A stretch of DNA of 64,000 bases. Source: Leeuwenhoekiella blandensis MED217. GTDB taxonomy: Bacteria > Bacteroidota > Bacteroidia > Flavobacteriales > Flavobacteriaceae. The position numbers and the translations under genes were made by a program. The notes beneath the pieces were generated by a model. The model had not been told where the DNA came from and ran no database searches. It saw only the letters and a program-made list of their open reading frames with translations. Each line of letters begins with the position of its first letter. Position 1 is the first letter of the stretch. The stretch spans positions 2,083,687 through 2,147,686 of the forward strand of contig NZ_CH672395.1 in the NCBI RefSeq assembly GCF_000152985.1. Reading direction: 5' to 3'. Positions 16,856 to 25,741 of the stretch are shown one piece after another.

Positions 16856-17326
16856 ATGGATCATAAACACTATATGCAAGAAGCCGTAACTGCGGCGCTT
16901 AAAGGAATGCAAAACAATGAGGGCGGACCTTTTGGATGTGTGATCGTCAAAGACGGAAAGATCATAGGCAAAGGAAACAACAAAGTTACGTCGACCAATG
17001 ATCCCACGGCGCACGCCGAAGTCACGGCCATACGCGATGCGTGTAAAAACTTAGGTTCGTTTCAATTAGAAGGTTGTATATTATACACCTCCTGCGAGCC
17101 TTGTCCTATGTGTTTAGGAGCGATCTACTGGGCACGGCCGGAAAAAGTATATTACGGAAGCACCAAAACAGATGCAGCCCACATAGGCTTTGACGATGAT
17201 TTTATTTACGAAGAATTGAAATTACCCTACGCCGACAGAAGCATTCCTTTTGAACAATTGGCTCCCGAAGTTGCGATCACACCGTTTCAGGAATGGGCAA
17301 CAAAAGAAGATAAAACCGAGTATTAA
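16856..17326 (+). CDS. guaD: Guanine deaminase (CDA-fold)
   Basis: Converts guanine to xanthine in purine salvage and nitrogen recovery. 156 aa, exactly the length of the Bacillus subtilis GuaD type. Zinc-site motifs are complete: DPTAHAEVTAI (His, catalytic Glu) and SCEPCPMCLGAIYWARP (two Cys). Downstream TDAAHIGFDDDFIY and the C-terminal TPFQEWATKEDKTEY match the GuaD-specific tail that swaps onto the partner subunit. tRNA adenosine deaminase (TadA) lacks this tail, which argues against that alternative. A second relative lies at 21643-22092. Confidence 0.9.
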   Translation: MDHKHYMQEAVTAALKGMQNNEGGPFGCVIVKDGKIIGKGNNKVTSTNDPTAHAEVTAIRDACKNLGSFQLEGCILYTSCEPCPMCLGAIYWARPEKVYYGSTKTDAAHIGFDDDFIYEELKLPYADRSIPFEQLAPEVAITPFQEWATKEDKTEY

Positions 17327-17327
17327 A

Positions 17328-17534
17328 ATGAAATCAAGACTAAAATCACTTTTAATTGGTGGATGCGTAGGAGGAGGGGTCTACGCCGCAATGATGGCCG
17401 CATTTGACTATTATAATGGGCAGCAATTCAGTCTTTGGAAATTTGGATTTAACTTCTTGATTTTTGGTGGTTTTATGACGTTGACAACGTGGTATACCTT
17501 AAAGAATGCCGATAAAAAAGAGCATGATGAATAA
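17328..17534 (+). CDS. Small membrane protein downstream of guaD
   Basis: A 68-aa protein starting at ATG 17328, one base after the guaD stop. Two hydrophobic helices: LLIGGCVGGGVYAAMMAAF (about 8-26) and FGFNFLIFGGFMTLTTWYTL (about 40-59). A longer in-frame reading that begins inside guaD is unlikely. Probably translated from the guaD transcript; function unknown. Confidence 0.6.
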   Translation: MKSRLKSLLIGGCVGGGVYAAMMAAFDYYNGQQFSLWKFGFNFLIFGGFMTLTTWYTLKNADKKEHDE

Positions 17535-17591
17535 GATTTTTAAAAACCACTTAATATTGTGTACGGATTGCTCAGAAAATAGAACTTACAG

Positions 17592-17936
17592 ATGACCTTA
17601 GAACAATTAAAATCAAATATCAAGTGGTGGGAATCCAAAAGATGGGTTTATAATATTCTTGTGGGCCTCTCGGGAGGCTTGGGTTTATTCAAGATGTTGA
17701 CTGCCACAACTTATGACTGGTCGTATTGCGATACCTTAGTGATTATCATCTGGGGGATCGGAGCTAATCTATTTTATTCCTTGGGTACTTTATTAGAGCT
17801 TTTTGACTGGTATTATTTGAACAATAGGTTACGTCTTCAACGCTTTAGAGAGCTTCTTTTGGTTTTAGGCACTGCCTTCAGCTGCCTATACACTTATGGA
17901 AGTGTGCTAATTTATTTTATAGGTTCGGTATTTTAG
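17592..17936 (+). CDS. Small integral membrane protein
   Basis: A 114-aa protein with three to four predicted membrane segments: VYNILVGLSGGLGLFKML, TLVIIIWGIGANLFYSLGTL and LLLVLGTAFSCLYTYGSVLI. Starts at ATG 17592, 57 bases after the previous gene. No recognised family; it is one of three consecutive small membrane protein genes after guaD. Confidence 0.6.
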   Translation: MTLEQLKSNIKWWESKRWVYNILVGLSGGLGLFKMLTATTYDWSYCDTLVIIIWGIGANLFYSLGTLLELFDWYYLNNRLRLQRFRELLLVLGTAFSCLYTYGSVLIYFIGSVF

Positions 17937-17966
17937 TTATACATGATTTTTTGCATCCAATAAGGA

Positions 17967-18302
17967 ATGATTTCAATAAAGAGAACCTTCAGAACCATAA
18001 AACAACTAAGCTGGACGCAAAGATTTGCTGCGCTTATATGTTTTCTTTTTCTGTTGAGCATCGCTCTAAACCTATTTACTGAAGGCTTTCGATTAAATCC
18101 CAGATTTAGGTTGATTTATCAATATGGTCAGCTTATATCGATAGTTTTGTTCTACGGTACTTTTTTGGCTTCGTTGATCAATTCTCTTTTAATGACCGTA
18201 GCGGGGGCAAATAGGAAAAAAAGCTTAGTTTGGACACTTATTAGTTCTGTCCCTATCTTATTTATGATAGTGTCCTTTGTAGCTTGGTATTTTGAAGTGT
18301 AA
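17967..18302 (+). CDS. Small integral membrane protein
   Basis: A 111-aa protein with about three hydrophobic segments: FAALICFLFLLSIALNLF, LISIVLFYGTFLASLINSLL and LVWTLISSVPILFMIVSFVA, after a basic N-terminus (MISIKRTFRTIKQL). Only 30 bases follow the previous gene, suggesting co-transcription. No family recognised. Confidence 0.6.
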   Translation: MISIKRTFRTIKQLSWTQRFAALICFLFLLSIALNLFTEGFRLNPRFRLIYQYGQLISIVLFYGTFLASLINSLLMTVAGANRKKSLVWTLISSVPILFMIVSFVAWYFEV

Positions 18303-18526
18303 TTGGTCAAAATTATTTAATAACTTTTCTAGTTCTCAATCATGAAATAGTTTTTTACTTTTTTCGTTACCGCGCGATTGTATCGCGTGTTCCAACAACA
18401 ATATAAAACCAATACATTATCAGCAATTTACCCCTATTCTAAATCACAAGTTTTCAAAAGCGCTGGCACTCCCATTGCTAGATTCCTAAAAATTAATATA
18501 AGTTATTTAAATTCAATGGATTACAC

Positions 18527-18557
18527 TTGACTTTAGCCGAATTTGACTATACCTTAG
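18527..18557 (+). promoter_or_regulatory. Candidate promoter of the 279-aa gene
   Basis: TTG (18527-18529), 20-base spacer and TACCTTAG (18550-18557, one mismatch to TAnnTTTG), 19 bases before ATG 18577. Confidence 0.4.
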
Positions 18558-18576
18558 GGTTTTAAAACTAAAGGTC

Positions 18577-19416
18577 ATGGCAAAACCAACAAGCAACATC
18601 GGCGCATTTAAAGGAACGATTGACGGGATTACCTATTACACCCTCAATGGAAAATGGGTATGTAGAAAAGCGGCACCGCCCACCGAAGAACGCATCAATA
18701 CCGACCCGCGCTACGAGGAGGTTCGTAAAAACAATAAAGAGTTTGGTGGAGCTTCTTCCTACGCCAAGGCCATTCGTATGGGGCTATTGCCATATGTACA
18801 CCAATTTAAAGATCATAGCTTCAATAGCCGACTCACAAGCCGCTGTTTGGAATTGGTAAAAGCGGGTAGGGGAGTTAAAGGCGAGCGCAGCCTCAATGCC
18901 TGTAATGCTCCGGAAACCCTAGTGGGTTTAGAATTGAACAAACACAACAAGTTAAGCGATAGACTGCGTTTTCAACCGAAACTAGATGCGGATGCCATCA
19001 GTGTGTTGGTCGATTTTGCCGGCCTAAAAAAAGAGCATCTAGTTGTACCCGAGCACGCTACACATTTTGATTTGTTGTTGATTCGTTACAATCTTATGCC
19101 GTTCACTTATGATCAAAAGCGGCAGCAATACACTTCAGAATTAGATCCTGAAGCGCTCGAAATTGTGCGTATGCTCACACCGCCGATAGCCATTGACGAC
19201 ATCCCGCAACCCTTAGAATTTAACCTGCCGTTTTACAGCAGCGATCAATATACCTGGGCGTATCTGGAGGATCCAAATCCTATGTTTTCGATGAAAACAT
19301 TAGATAAAAAAACAGCACATACTGTATGGTTAGGCATTCGTTTTGGTCAGGAAAGCAATGACATCCTAGAAGCTTTTCCGGCACATAACGCAATGCAGTG
19401 CCTTGCGATCTACTAA
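18577..19416 (+). CDS. Conserved hypothetical protein, 279 aa
   Basis: A soluble protein with no signal peptide or membrane helix. The N-terminus MAKPTSNIGAFKGTIDGITY is Gly/Thr-rich, and FGGASSYAKAIRMGLLPYVH reads like an entry of a phage- or mobile-gene-associated hypothetical family common in Flavobacteriaceae, but I cannot name a family. Good codon pattern over the whole length and its own candidate promoter support a real gene. It is monocistronic, followed by a gene-free 0.8-kb region. Confidence 0.7.
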   Translation: MAKPTSNIGAFKGTIDGITYYTLNGKWVCRKAAPPTEERINTDPRYEEVRKNNKEFGGASSYAKAIRMGLLPYVHQFKDHSFNSRLTSRCLELVKAGRGVKGERSLNACNAPETLVGLELNKHNKLSDRLRFQPKLDADAISVLVDFAGLKKEHLVVPEHATHFDLLLIRYNLMPFTYDQKRQQYTSELDPEALEIVRMLTPPIAIDDIPQPLEFNLPFYSSDQYTWAYLEDPNPMFSMKTLDKKTAHTVWLGIRFGQESNDILEAFPAHNAMQCLAIY

Positions 19417-20207
19417 GTGCTTCATAAAGCGGCTGTGCTATCAGTTACTCTCAAGAAAACCCTGAAATCCATAGAGGTTCACCCGTAGTTTACCCGAGGT
19501 TCACTCAAGCTTGATCCGTAGTTCACACGTATCAAAGCCCAGGTAAAGCGCATACAAAGCCAGGCAGAATACGTTGTAAAGTCCATGACACACCCTATAA
19601 ACTATATTTTTAGTTTATAGGGTGTGTTGAAAATAGGCTATGTATTATATTAAACCTTGTTTATAATAGTTTTCTACTGGGCACGATCGGACAACGCAAT
19701 TTTATGCAAATGAGCATACTGAACCTTGTTGGGCTATAAAACAGATATTTTCACACGGTAAACCTTTCCAAACAAGAATACATTTTCACAGATCATTGGT
19801 ATTTGAAACATCTGAAATCCTAAGCTAAACTTTAGATTCAAAGCTTCAGAAAAAGTTCCGTCTAAATAAAAACGCCATCAGTATGGTTTTTATACAGCAA
19901 CTCATCTTAAATTTTCAGTTTTAATACTGAATTGGTCGATCGCTGAGAATCGCGTATTTGAAAATTACCGGACCTTTGTGCAGAATAAACGATTTATAAG
20001 CCATAGCCAAATAGGATATTTCAGCCCTAATTCGCATATTCTATAATAGCACTAATTGAATTATAATTTACATTATGTAAAATAGAATATTTCTTTAGTC
20101 TACATAGATTACCAAACCCATTGTTATAAAATTTAACGTCAAGCCCTTCTCGTATCTATGGCTTTATTGTTAGTTCCTTTTGTGTTGAAAAAACGCTAAG
20201 GACAATA
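19417..20207. other. Gene-free 0.8-kb stretch
   Basis: No plausible gene on either strand. It holds degenerate 22-base tandem units (about 19473-19583: GAGGTTCAC.., CGTAGTTCAC.., CAAAGCCAGG..) and a perfect 17-base inverted repeat at 19588-19627. The rest is AT-rich with nothing I can name. Confidence 0.5.
19588..19627. repeat. Perfect 17-base inverted repeat
   Basis: Arms 19588-19604 and 19611-19627 (ACACACCCTATAAACTA and its complement) with loop TATTTT. It could be a terminator for the 279-aa gene, but it has no T-run and is 170 bases away, so it may be a mobile-element relic instead. Confidence 0.75.
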
Positions 20208-20756
20208 CTATTCTTCTTCTTTAGCATCCGGATCAAAGGCTATTATAGTTCCCTGATAACGTATGGCCGCACGCTGACTGCTATTAACGGCAATGCTTGC
20301 CGTTTCGTTCGGAAATAGATTGAGGATCACATTATAAGATTCGGTTTTATCACTAGCGACAAACTTGATTTGGTAAAAACCATTCTTGGTAGTTACTTCA
20401 TAATTCTTCACTGGCGCCTTAAATTGGATCCCGGCATTGTTTTGATTGTATCCTGCGCCCATAAAGCGTTCGCCAAAGAACGGCAAATCTACATCAATAC
20501 TGTCGTTATAAATTCTTAAATGATTTGGGTTTCCTATCAAACTGATTCGGTTTCCCGTATTTCCGGGGCCTAGAATATTCGTATTGGCGACTGCCATAAA
20601 TGCTTGTGTTGCCATGGGTGATGCCCATTGCGATTCAATTTCGTAGCTTCCTTCAGTGATCCATTGGTTCAAGGCTTCGTTGCTGTCCGCTGCTTGTCGG
20701 CTTCCGGAACATCCGGTTATCATCAAAGCCAGTATTAAAAATCCCAGATATTTCAT
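20208..20756 (-). CDS. DUF4251 lipoprotein
   Basis: A 182-aa protein starting at ATG 20756 (MKYLGFLILALMITGCSGS) with a lipoprotein signal peptide and lipobox MITGC. The body carries SYEIESQWASPMATQAF, SIDVDLPFFGERFMGAGYN and GFYQIKFVASDKTESYNVIL, the pattern of DUF4251, a Bacteroidota lipoprotein family of unknown role. A longer in-frame start at 20783 would bury the lipobox and is rejected. Located next to an FNT channel, with 41 bases between. Confidence 0.82.
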   Translation of the reverse strand: MKYLGFLILALMITGCSGSRQAADSNEALNQWITEGSYEIESQWASPMATQAFMAVANTNILGPGNTGNRISLIGNPNHLRIYNDSIDVDLPFFGERFMGAGYNQNNAGIQFKAPVKNYEVTTKNGFYQIKFVASDKTESYNVILNLFPNETASIAVNSSQRAAIRYQGTIIAFDPDAKEEE

Positions 20757-20797
20757 AACTTCTATTTTACATAATGAGTGCAATAATCTTACCAGTA

Positions 20798-21643
20798 TCA
20801 GTTCACATTGTTTACAAAAGCACGATACTTCAATAAAGCTACAAAAAAGGCTCCACCTATAGCATTACCAATCAAGGCCGTGCTTTGTACCCATAAATAC
20901 CGTCCCAAGCTTATATCGGTTCCCAAAAGATACGCACCAAAGACTTCGATATTCCCAATAATACTGTGATGCAATCCTACAAAAGCCATCGTGGCTGTGA
21001 TCAAGAAGATAATAATAATGCGGCTTACGGTATCTTTTGACGAGGTCACTAACCAGGATAGCAATCCCATCATCCATCCTGCTAGAATGGCGCTGACTAA
21101 GATAACCGGCAAACTAAAATGAGCCACGTGCTCACCAATGGTAACAACGGTTTCAGCTTCAAAGATGCCCAATTGAGGACCGATCCAAAACAACACCAAA
21201 CCGATGAGCCATCCTCCTATAAGGTTGCCCAGAATCACCAATCCCCAAATGCGTAACAAGCTCATCAAGCTGTGTTTACGATTGAGTACCGGTAATGTGA
21301 GCAAGGAAGTTTGCTCAGTAAATAGAATAGATTGCCCGAGCACCACAAGAATAAATCCGAGCGGATACACCAAGGCGATCAATTTAAACAAAGTGTCTTC
21401 GCTAAAAGAATCAGAAAAATGAAAAAATACGCTGCACAACATCATATAACTGAAGCCCAGCTCCAGTCCGGCAGTTAACGAACTTATAAGAACGCTGCTC
21501 TTACTAAGCGTATAGATCTTTTTTCCTTCACAGATTTGTTCTTTAAGAATTTCCCCATGACTTTTTGCCTGAGACTCTTCTGAAGTTTCAGACTTTTCCA
21601 GTTCCTGGTCAATGTTTTGTTGTTTTTTCTCTTCTTCGCTCAT
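20798..21643 (-). CDS. Formate/nitrite transporter (FNT) family protein
   Basis: A 281-aa inner-membrane channel with a long charged N-terminal extension (MSEEEKKQQNIDQELEKSET..., about residues 1-35) and six membrane helices in FNT order, including ELGFSYMMLCSVFFHF, NLIGGWLIGLVLFWIG and the final STALIGNAIGGAFFVALLKY. The extension and sequence resemble the YfdC-like branch of FNT rather than FocA or NirC; transported anion unknown. Its ATG (21641-21643) shares one base with the stop of the deaminase upstream, TAATG, so translation is coupled. Confidence 0.88.
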   Translation of the reverse strand: MSEEEKKQQNIDQELEKSETSEESQAKSHGEILKEQICEGKKIYTLSKSSVLISSLTAGLELGFSYMMLCSVFFHFSDSFSEDTLFKLIALVYPLGFILVVLGQSILFTEQTSLLTLPVLNRKHSLMSLLRIWGLVILGNLIGGWLIGLVLFWIGPQLGIFEAETVVTIGEHVAHFSLPVILVSAILAGWMMGLLSWLVTSSKDTVSRIIIIFLITATMAFVGLHHSIIGNIEVFGAYLLGTDISLGRYLWVQSTALIGNAIGGAFFVALLKYRAFVNNVN

Positions 21644-22092
21644 TAGTTGTTCCAAACAGCCACGGCTTCTGCGCGTAGCAATTGTATTAAATTAAACTCT
21701 TGGTGTCGTTTTCCGGTATGCGAATTGTAAAAAAGTTGGCTATACACATAGCCGGCTTCTTTAGCATCTGCGGCAGAAGCTCCATAATAAACCGCATCAA
21801 GGGCTGCCCAGCGGCTTGCTCCTAAACACATTAAACAAGGCTCGCAACTGGTATATAAGATGCAACCTTTTAAGCTTTTAGATCCAAGCTTTTTACAGGC
21901 TTCTTGAATCATAGCCAGTTCTGCATGCTGGGTACAATCGGTATTCTCCCCTACCCGATTGTGTCCTTCGGCGATAATGCTTCCGTCTTTGACGATCACG
22001 GCTCCAAATGCTCCTCCGCCTTCAGCTGCTTTCCCGCGTTTCGCCCAGTCGATCGCACGCTTTAAAAAATCTTTGTGTTGTTGTAGTTCCAT
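21643..22092 (-). CDS. Nucleoside/guanine deaminase-like, CDA fold
   Basis: A 149-aa zinc deaminase: CTQHAELAMIQEAC (zinc His, catalytic Glu) and SCEPCLMCLGASRWAALDA (two zinc Cys), followed by AADAKEAGYVYSQLF. The PCLMC motif differs by one residue from PCPMC in guaD at 16856. It lacks the long C-terminal guanine-deaminase tail of that gene, so the substrate may differ (guanine, cytosine or a nucleoside). It is the upstream partner of the FNT channel in a TAATG overlap, so a combined role is likely, but which is not known. Confidence 0.82.
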   Translation of the reverse strand: MELQQHKDFLKRAIDWAKRGKAAEGGGAFGAVIVKDGSIIAEGHNRVGENTDCTQHAELAMIQEACKKLGSKSLKGCILYTSCEPCLMCLGASRWAALDAVYYGASAADAKEAGYVYSQLFYNSHTGKRHQEFNLIQLLRAEAVAVWNN

Positions 22093-22180
22093 AAGTTAAA
22101 AAAAGGACGAATACCAAAAATACTATGCGTACCCGAGCATTCGTCCCTAAATTTTGTTATAAAATGTAGTTTCAGTGGTT

Positions 22181-24148
22181 TTATGCGGAAAGTTTTTCTT
22201 TAAAGTCATTGATGATTCCGCCTTTAAGCAATACGCGTATCTGGCGATCGCTTAACGAGTGCTTCGTGGGTATTGAAACTTCGCCGGTTTCTTTCTTTAT
22301 AAGCACTTCTATAGTTGCTCTGTTTTCTACCAACTGACGTAAATTTTTAAATTCCACGGTATCTCCTTGCTCTATTTTTTCAAGATCATCAGGATTTTCA
22401 AACTCTAACGGCAGAATCCCGAAGTTCACCAGATTTTGCCAGGCGATTCGTGCATAGCTTTTAGCGATCACCGCTACCTGACCCAGATATTTAGGTGCTA
22501 AAGCTGCGTGTTCTCTACTACTTCCTTGTGCATAGTTATCACCGGCAACCACGATATGGCCTCCTGTTTTTTCTTTGGTTTCCATCGCACGATCGTAAAA
22601 CGTCTCATCGATCACCGTATAGCTGTATTTACTGATCTCCGGAAGGTTGGAACGAAATGGAAGTACTTCTGCTCCTGCTTTGAGAATTTCATCTGTAGAA
22701 ATATTGTCCTGCATTTTCAGTAAAACAGGTACTTCATAGTCACTTTTCAAGGCTTCAATTTCAGGAAGCGACTTGATATTAGGTCCTTTTTTCAGTTCAA
22801 CCTTACTGCCATCTTCCGCCGGGGCTACCAGCATATCTTCATTAATGATGTGCAATTCAGGATCTTCAAATTGTGGATATTCCATAGCGTAAAGCGAAGC
22901 GATATCCCGAGGATCTGTAATTTTTCCGATCAATGCCGAAGCTGCTGCGGTTTCCGGACTACACAAATGCACCTGATCGTCTTTGGTTCCTGAGCGGTCA
23001 GGGAAATTACGAGGCATCGTACGTAAACTTATCGTACCACTTGCGGGCGCTTGTCCCATCCCAATACAACCCATACATCCACTTTGATGAAAACGGGCAC
23101 CCGCCGTGATCAAATTGGCAAAGGCTTTGGTATCGATCATATTCTGAATGATTTGACGGCTGGTAGGATTGATATCAAAAGAAACATCAGGATTGACCGA
23201 TTTTCCTTTTACAATGGCGCCTGCGATCCAGAAATCACGCAATCCTGGGTTTGCAGAAGACCCGATCACCACTTGAGAAATGGGTTTACCGGCTACTTCG
23301 CTTACAGGTACTACATTTCCCGGACTCGTAGGCAGTGCGATCAACGGAACAAGCTTATCCAACTCAATATGCTCGTGCAAGTCATATTCACAACTGTCAT
23401 CAGCCAGAAGTTCAGTCCAATCTTCCTCGCGTCCCTGAGATTTTAAAAAACGTTTGGTTTCCTGATCACTAGGGAAAACAGTCGTGGTTGCACCTAATTC
23501 AGCTCCCATATTGGCGATCACGTGCCGATCCATCGCGCTTAATTCTTGTAAACCTTCTCCATAATATTCAATGATTTTTCCCACACCACCTTTTACATCG
23601 TGACGGCGTAGCATCTCAAGGATCACATCTTTGGCACTCACCCAATCGGGTAACTTACCGGTAAGTTTAACACCCATCACTTGTGGCATTTTTACAAAGT
23701 AGGGTTGCCCGGCAATGGCTGCAGCAACGTCTAAACCACCGGTACCAATCGCCAGCATTCCTAAAGAACCGGCAGCACAGCTATGGCTGTCACTACCTAC
23801 CAAGGTTTTTCCCGGTTTGCCAAAGCGTTCCATATGTACAGGATGACTAACGCCATTTCCCGGGCGGGAAAACCAAAGTCCGAACTTTTGCGCTGCACTG
23901 TGTAAAAAGGCGTGATCGTCTGCGTTTTTAAAATCGGTTTGTAGCAGGTTGTGGTCTACATATTGTACCGCAACTTCAGTTTTGGCCTGATCCAGATTCA
24001 TCGCTTCCAATTCTAATTGTACCAGCGTTCCGGTTGCATCTTGAAGCAAGGCCTGATCGATCTTTAAACCGATTTCCTCACCGGGTTGGAGTTTCCCTTC
24101 GATGAGATGATCATTGATTAATTTTTGAGTAACATTTAAAGCTTTCAT
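22181..24148 (-). CDS. Aconitate hydratase, Aquifex type
   Basis: Isomerises citrate to isocitrate in the TCA cycle with a [4Fe-4S] cluster. 655 aa, shorter than AcnA/AcnB and matching the Aquifex-type putative aconitase (TIGR01342 in my memory). Visible motifs: LVGSDSHSCAAGSLGMLAIG, FHQSGCMGCIGMGQAPASG (cluster cysteines), RNFPDRSG and GDNYAQGSSREHAALAPKYL in the swivel domain. Monocistronic as far as can be seen. Homoaconitase or another hydratase of the superfamily is less likely. Confidence 0.88.
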   Translation of the reverse strand: MKALNVTQKLINDHLIEGKLQPGEEIGLKIDQALLQDATGTLVQLELEAMNLDQAKTEVAVQYVDHNLLQTDFKNADDHAFLHSAAQKFGLWFSRPGNGVSHPVHMERFGKPGKTLVGSDSHSCAAGSLGMLAIGTGGLDVAAAIAGQPYFVKMPQVMGVKLTGKLPDWVSAKDVILEMLRRHDVKGGVGKIIEYYGEGLQELSAMDRHVIANMGAELGATTTVFPSDQETKRFLKSQGREEDWTELLADDSCEYDLHEHIELDKLVPLIALPTSPGNVVPVSEVAGKPISQVVIGSSANPGLRDFWIAGAIVKGKSVNPDVSFDINPTSRQIIQNMIDTKAFANLITAGARFHQSGCMGCIGMGQAPASGTISLRTMPRNFPDRSGTKDDQVHLCSPETAAASALIGKITDPRDIASLYAMEYPQFEDPELHIINEDMLVAPAEDGSKVELKKGPNIKSLPEIEALKSDYEVPVLLKMQDNISTDEILKAGAEVLPFRSNLPEISKYSYTVIDETFYDRAMETKEKTGGHIVVAGDNYAQGSSREHAALAPKYLGQVAVIAKSYARIAWQNLVNFGILPLEFENPDDLEKIEQGDTVEFKNLRQLVENRATIEVLIKKETGEVSIPTKHSLSDRQIRVLLKGGIINDFKEKLSA

Positions 24149-24256
24149 TGCAATTTTTTTGGTTTTTTAAAAGTTAGACAGAATCAAAAAACACCACAAT
24201 TATTTAACAGCAATTTAGAATCCAGGCGCCCTAAAGCCTTGGTAACTATGCTAACT

Positions 24257-24285
24257 TTACACTTAAATTAGAAATGCTATCTTAG
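24257..24285 (+). promoter_or_regulatory. Candidate promoter of the TerC gene
   Basis: TTA (24257-24259), 18-base spacer and TATCTTAG (24278-24285), one mismatch from TAnnTTTG. The ATG at 24340 is about 50 bases further. Confidence 0.35.
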
Positions 24286-24339
24286 CACGTGTTCTTGCAA
24301 AATGCAGAGCTCGCTTCTTATAGTAATCAATAATAGTTT

Positions 24340-25320
24340 ATGCTCGTCTGGGGAATTTTTATCGCTTTTATTTTAGTTTGTTTAGCTCTTGATCTGGGAG
24401 TCTTTAATAAACACGACCATGTGATCAAAAGTAAAGAAGCCGGTATTTGGACCGCCGTTTGGTTTACAATTGCAATGGCCTTTAGCGGTGTGATCTATTG
24501 GTTATTTAATACAGATTTGGTAGAGAATCCTACCGGTATTTCTGCAAATACCGCAGTGCTGAAATACATTACGGGCTATTTGATCGAACTTTCACTAAGC
24601 ATCGATAATGTTTTTGTGATCGCTGTGATCTTTTCCTCTTTTAAAATTCCGCCAAAATACCAACACCGTGTGCTGTTCTGGGGAATTCTGGGCGCTATAA
24701 TCTTCAGAGCTTTAATGATCGTCTTTGGAGTCGCCCTCATCAATAAATTTGAATGGATCATCTATGTTTTTGGTGGATTCTTATTATTTACCGCCTATCG
24801 TATGCTTAAGTCTAATGGCGAAGAAGATTATGATCCACAAGATTCTACGGTTTATAAAACGGTAAAAAAGATGTTTCCTGTGACCACTAAGATGGAAGGT
24901 CATGACTTTTTTATTACAGATCAGGGAAAACGGGCAGCCACTCCCCTTTTCCTGGCTTTAATAGTTATCGAACTTACCGATATCTTGTTTGCGCTAGACA
25001 GTATCCCCGCGATCCTGGCGATTACAGCCGATCCGTTTCTCGTGTTTACTTCAAACATTCTGGCGATCTTAGGACTGCGTTCGATGTATTTCTTGATTTC
25101 GCGTATGCTACAAAAATTCAGATACATTCATTATAGTCTCGTGGTGATATTAGCATTTGTAGGTCTTAAAATGATCTTCTCTCATATGATCGAAGTGCCC
25201 GAATGGTTATCGCTGGGCGTTATCGTAGTATCGCTTGTTGCAGGAATTCTGGCATCGATCTATTTAAAAGGCGGTCAGGAACCAGAAGCTGAAACCGCAA
25301 AAGCAGAAGAACTTCCGTAG
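24340..25320 (+). CDS. TerC / Alx family membrane protein
   Basis: A 326-aa polytopic protein with eight or nine predicted helices, conserved acidic residues in membrane segments (SLSIDNVFVIAVIFSSF and IELTDILFALDSIPAILAI) and central ALITFRALMIVFGVAL-like helix. TerC/Alx proteins are linked to metal (manganese) export and tellurite resistance. The acidic motif ELTDILFALDSIPA is diagnostic. C-terminal end is a short acidic tail. Likely involved in manganese efflux, by family knowledge only. Confidence 0.9.
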   Translation: MLVWGIFIAFILVCLALDLGVFNKHDHVIKSKEAGIWTAVWFTIAMAFSGVIYWLFNTDLVENPTGISANTAVLKYITGYLIELSLSIDNVFVIAVIFSSFKIPPKYQHRVLFWGILGAIIFRALMIVFGVALINKFEWIIYVFGGFLLFTAYRMLKSNGEEDYDPQDSTVYKTVKKMFPVTTKMEGHDFFITDQGKRAATPLFLALIVIELTDILFALDSIPAILAITADPFLVFTSNILAILGLRSMYFLISRMLQKFRYIHYSLVVILAFVGLKMIFSHMIEVPEWLSLGVIVVSLVAGILASIYLKGGQEPEAETAKAEELP

Positions 25321-25424
25321 ATTTTAAGTTACATTAACGTATAGGTGTCAAAGAAAGCCTAAAGTGTATGGAAGACTTTAAGGCTTTACTTAACTTTAAG
25401 GTAATACTTAAAATACAGCTATAT

Positions 25425-25730
25425 ATGAACTATAATTTTGAATATCATGATGTTGCCGCTAGTGCAGCATTAGAGGACTTTACCAAAGAGCAGTTAGACA
25501 AACTGGTTAATAAATATGATTTTATCGTACGTGCAGATGTCTTCTTTAAGACTGAAAACACGTCTAGCGATGAAACCGGTAAAATCGCGGGAATTCGCCT
25601 AAGTGCTCCCGGACCAAGACTTTTTGCAGACCACAGTTCAAAGAGCTTTCACGAGTCTGTAAAAGAAGCTACGCGTGAATTGAATATTCAATTGAAGAAG
25701 CGCAAGGATAAAATGAAGTCTCACCACTAA
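25425..25730 (+). CDS. HPF/RaiA-family ribosome hibernation-like protein
   Basis: A 101-aa protein starting at ATG 25425; an upstream start at 25368 would add a hydrophobic, non-conserved leader and is rejected. Motifs: MNYNFEYHDVAASAALEDF, then VRADVFFKTENTSSDETGK and FHESVKEATRELNIQLKKRK, the beta-alpha-beta-beta-beta-alpha pattern of the short HPF/RaiA S30AE domain with basic C-terminal helix. It lacks the HPF C-terminal dimerisation extension. It lies 12 bases before the ArsC-like gene. Confidence 0.8.
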   Translation: MNYNFEYHDVAASAALEDFTKEQLDKLVNKYDFIVRADVFFKTENTSSDETGKIAGIRLSAPGPRLFADHSSKSFHESVKEATRELNIQLKKRKDKMKSHH

Positions 25731-25741
25731 GATTAAAAACT

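Noticed and set aside
19441-19583. CRISPR-like repeats
   Set aside because: Units of about 22 bases are degenerate, have no spacers between them and no cas gene is near.
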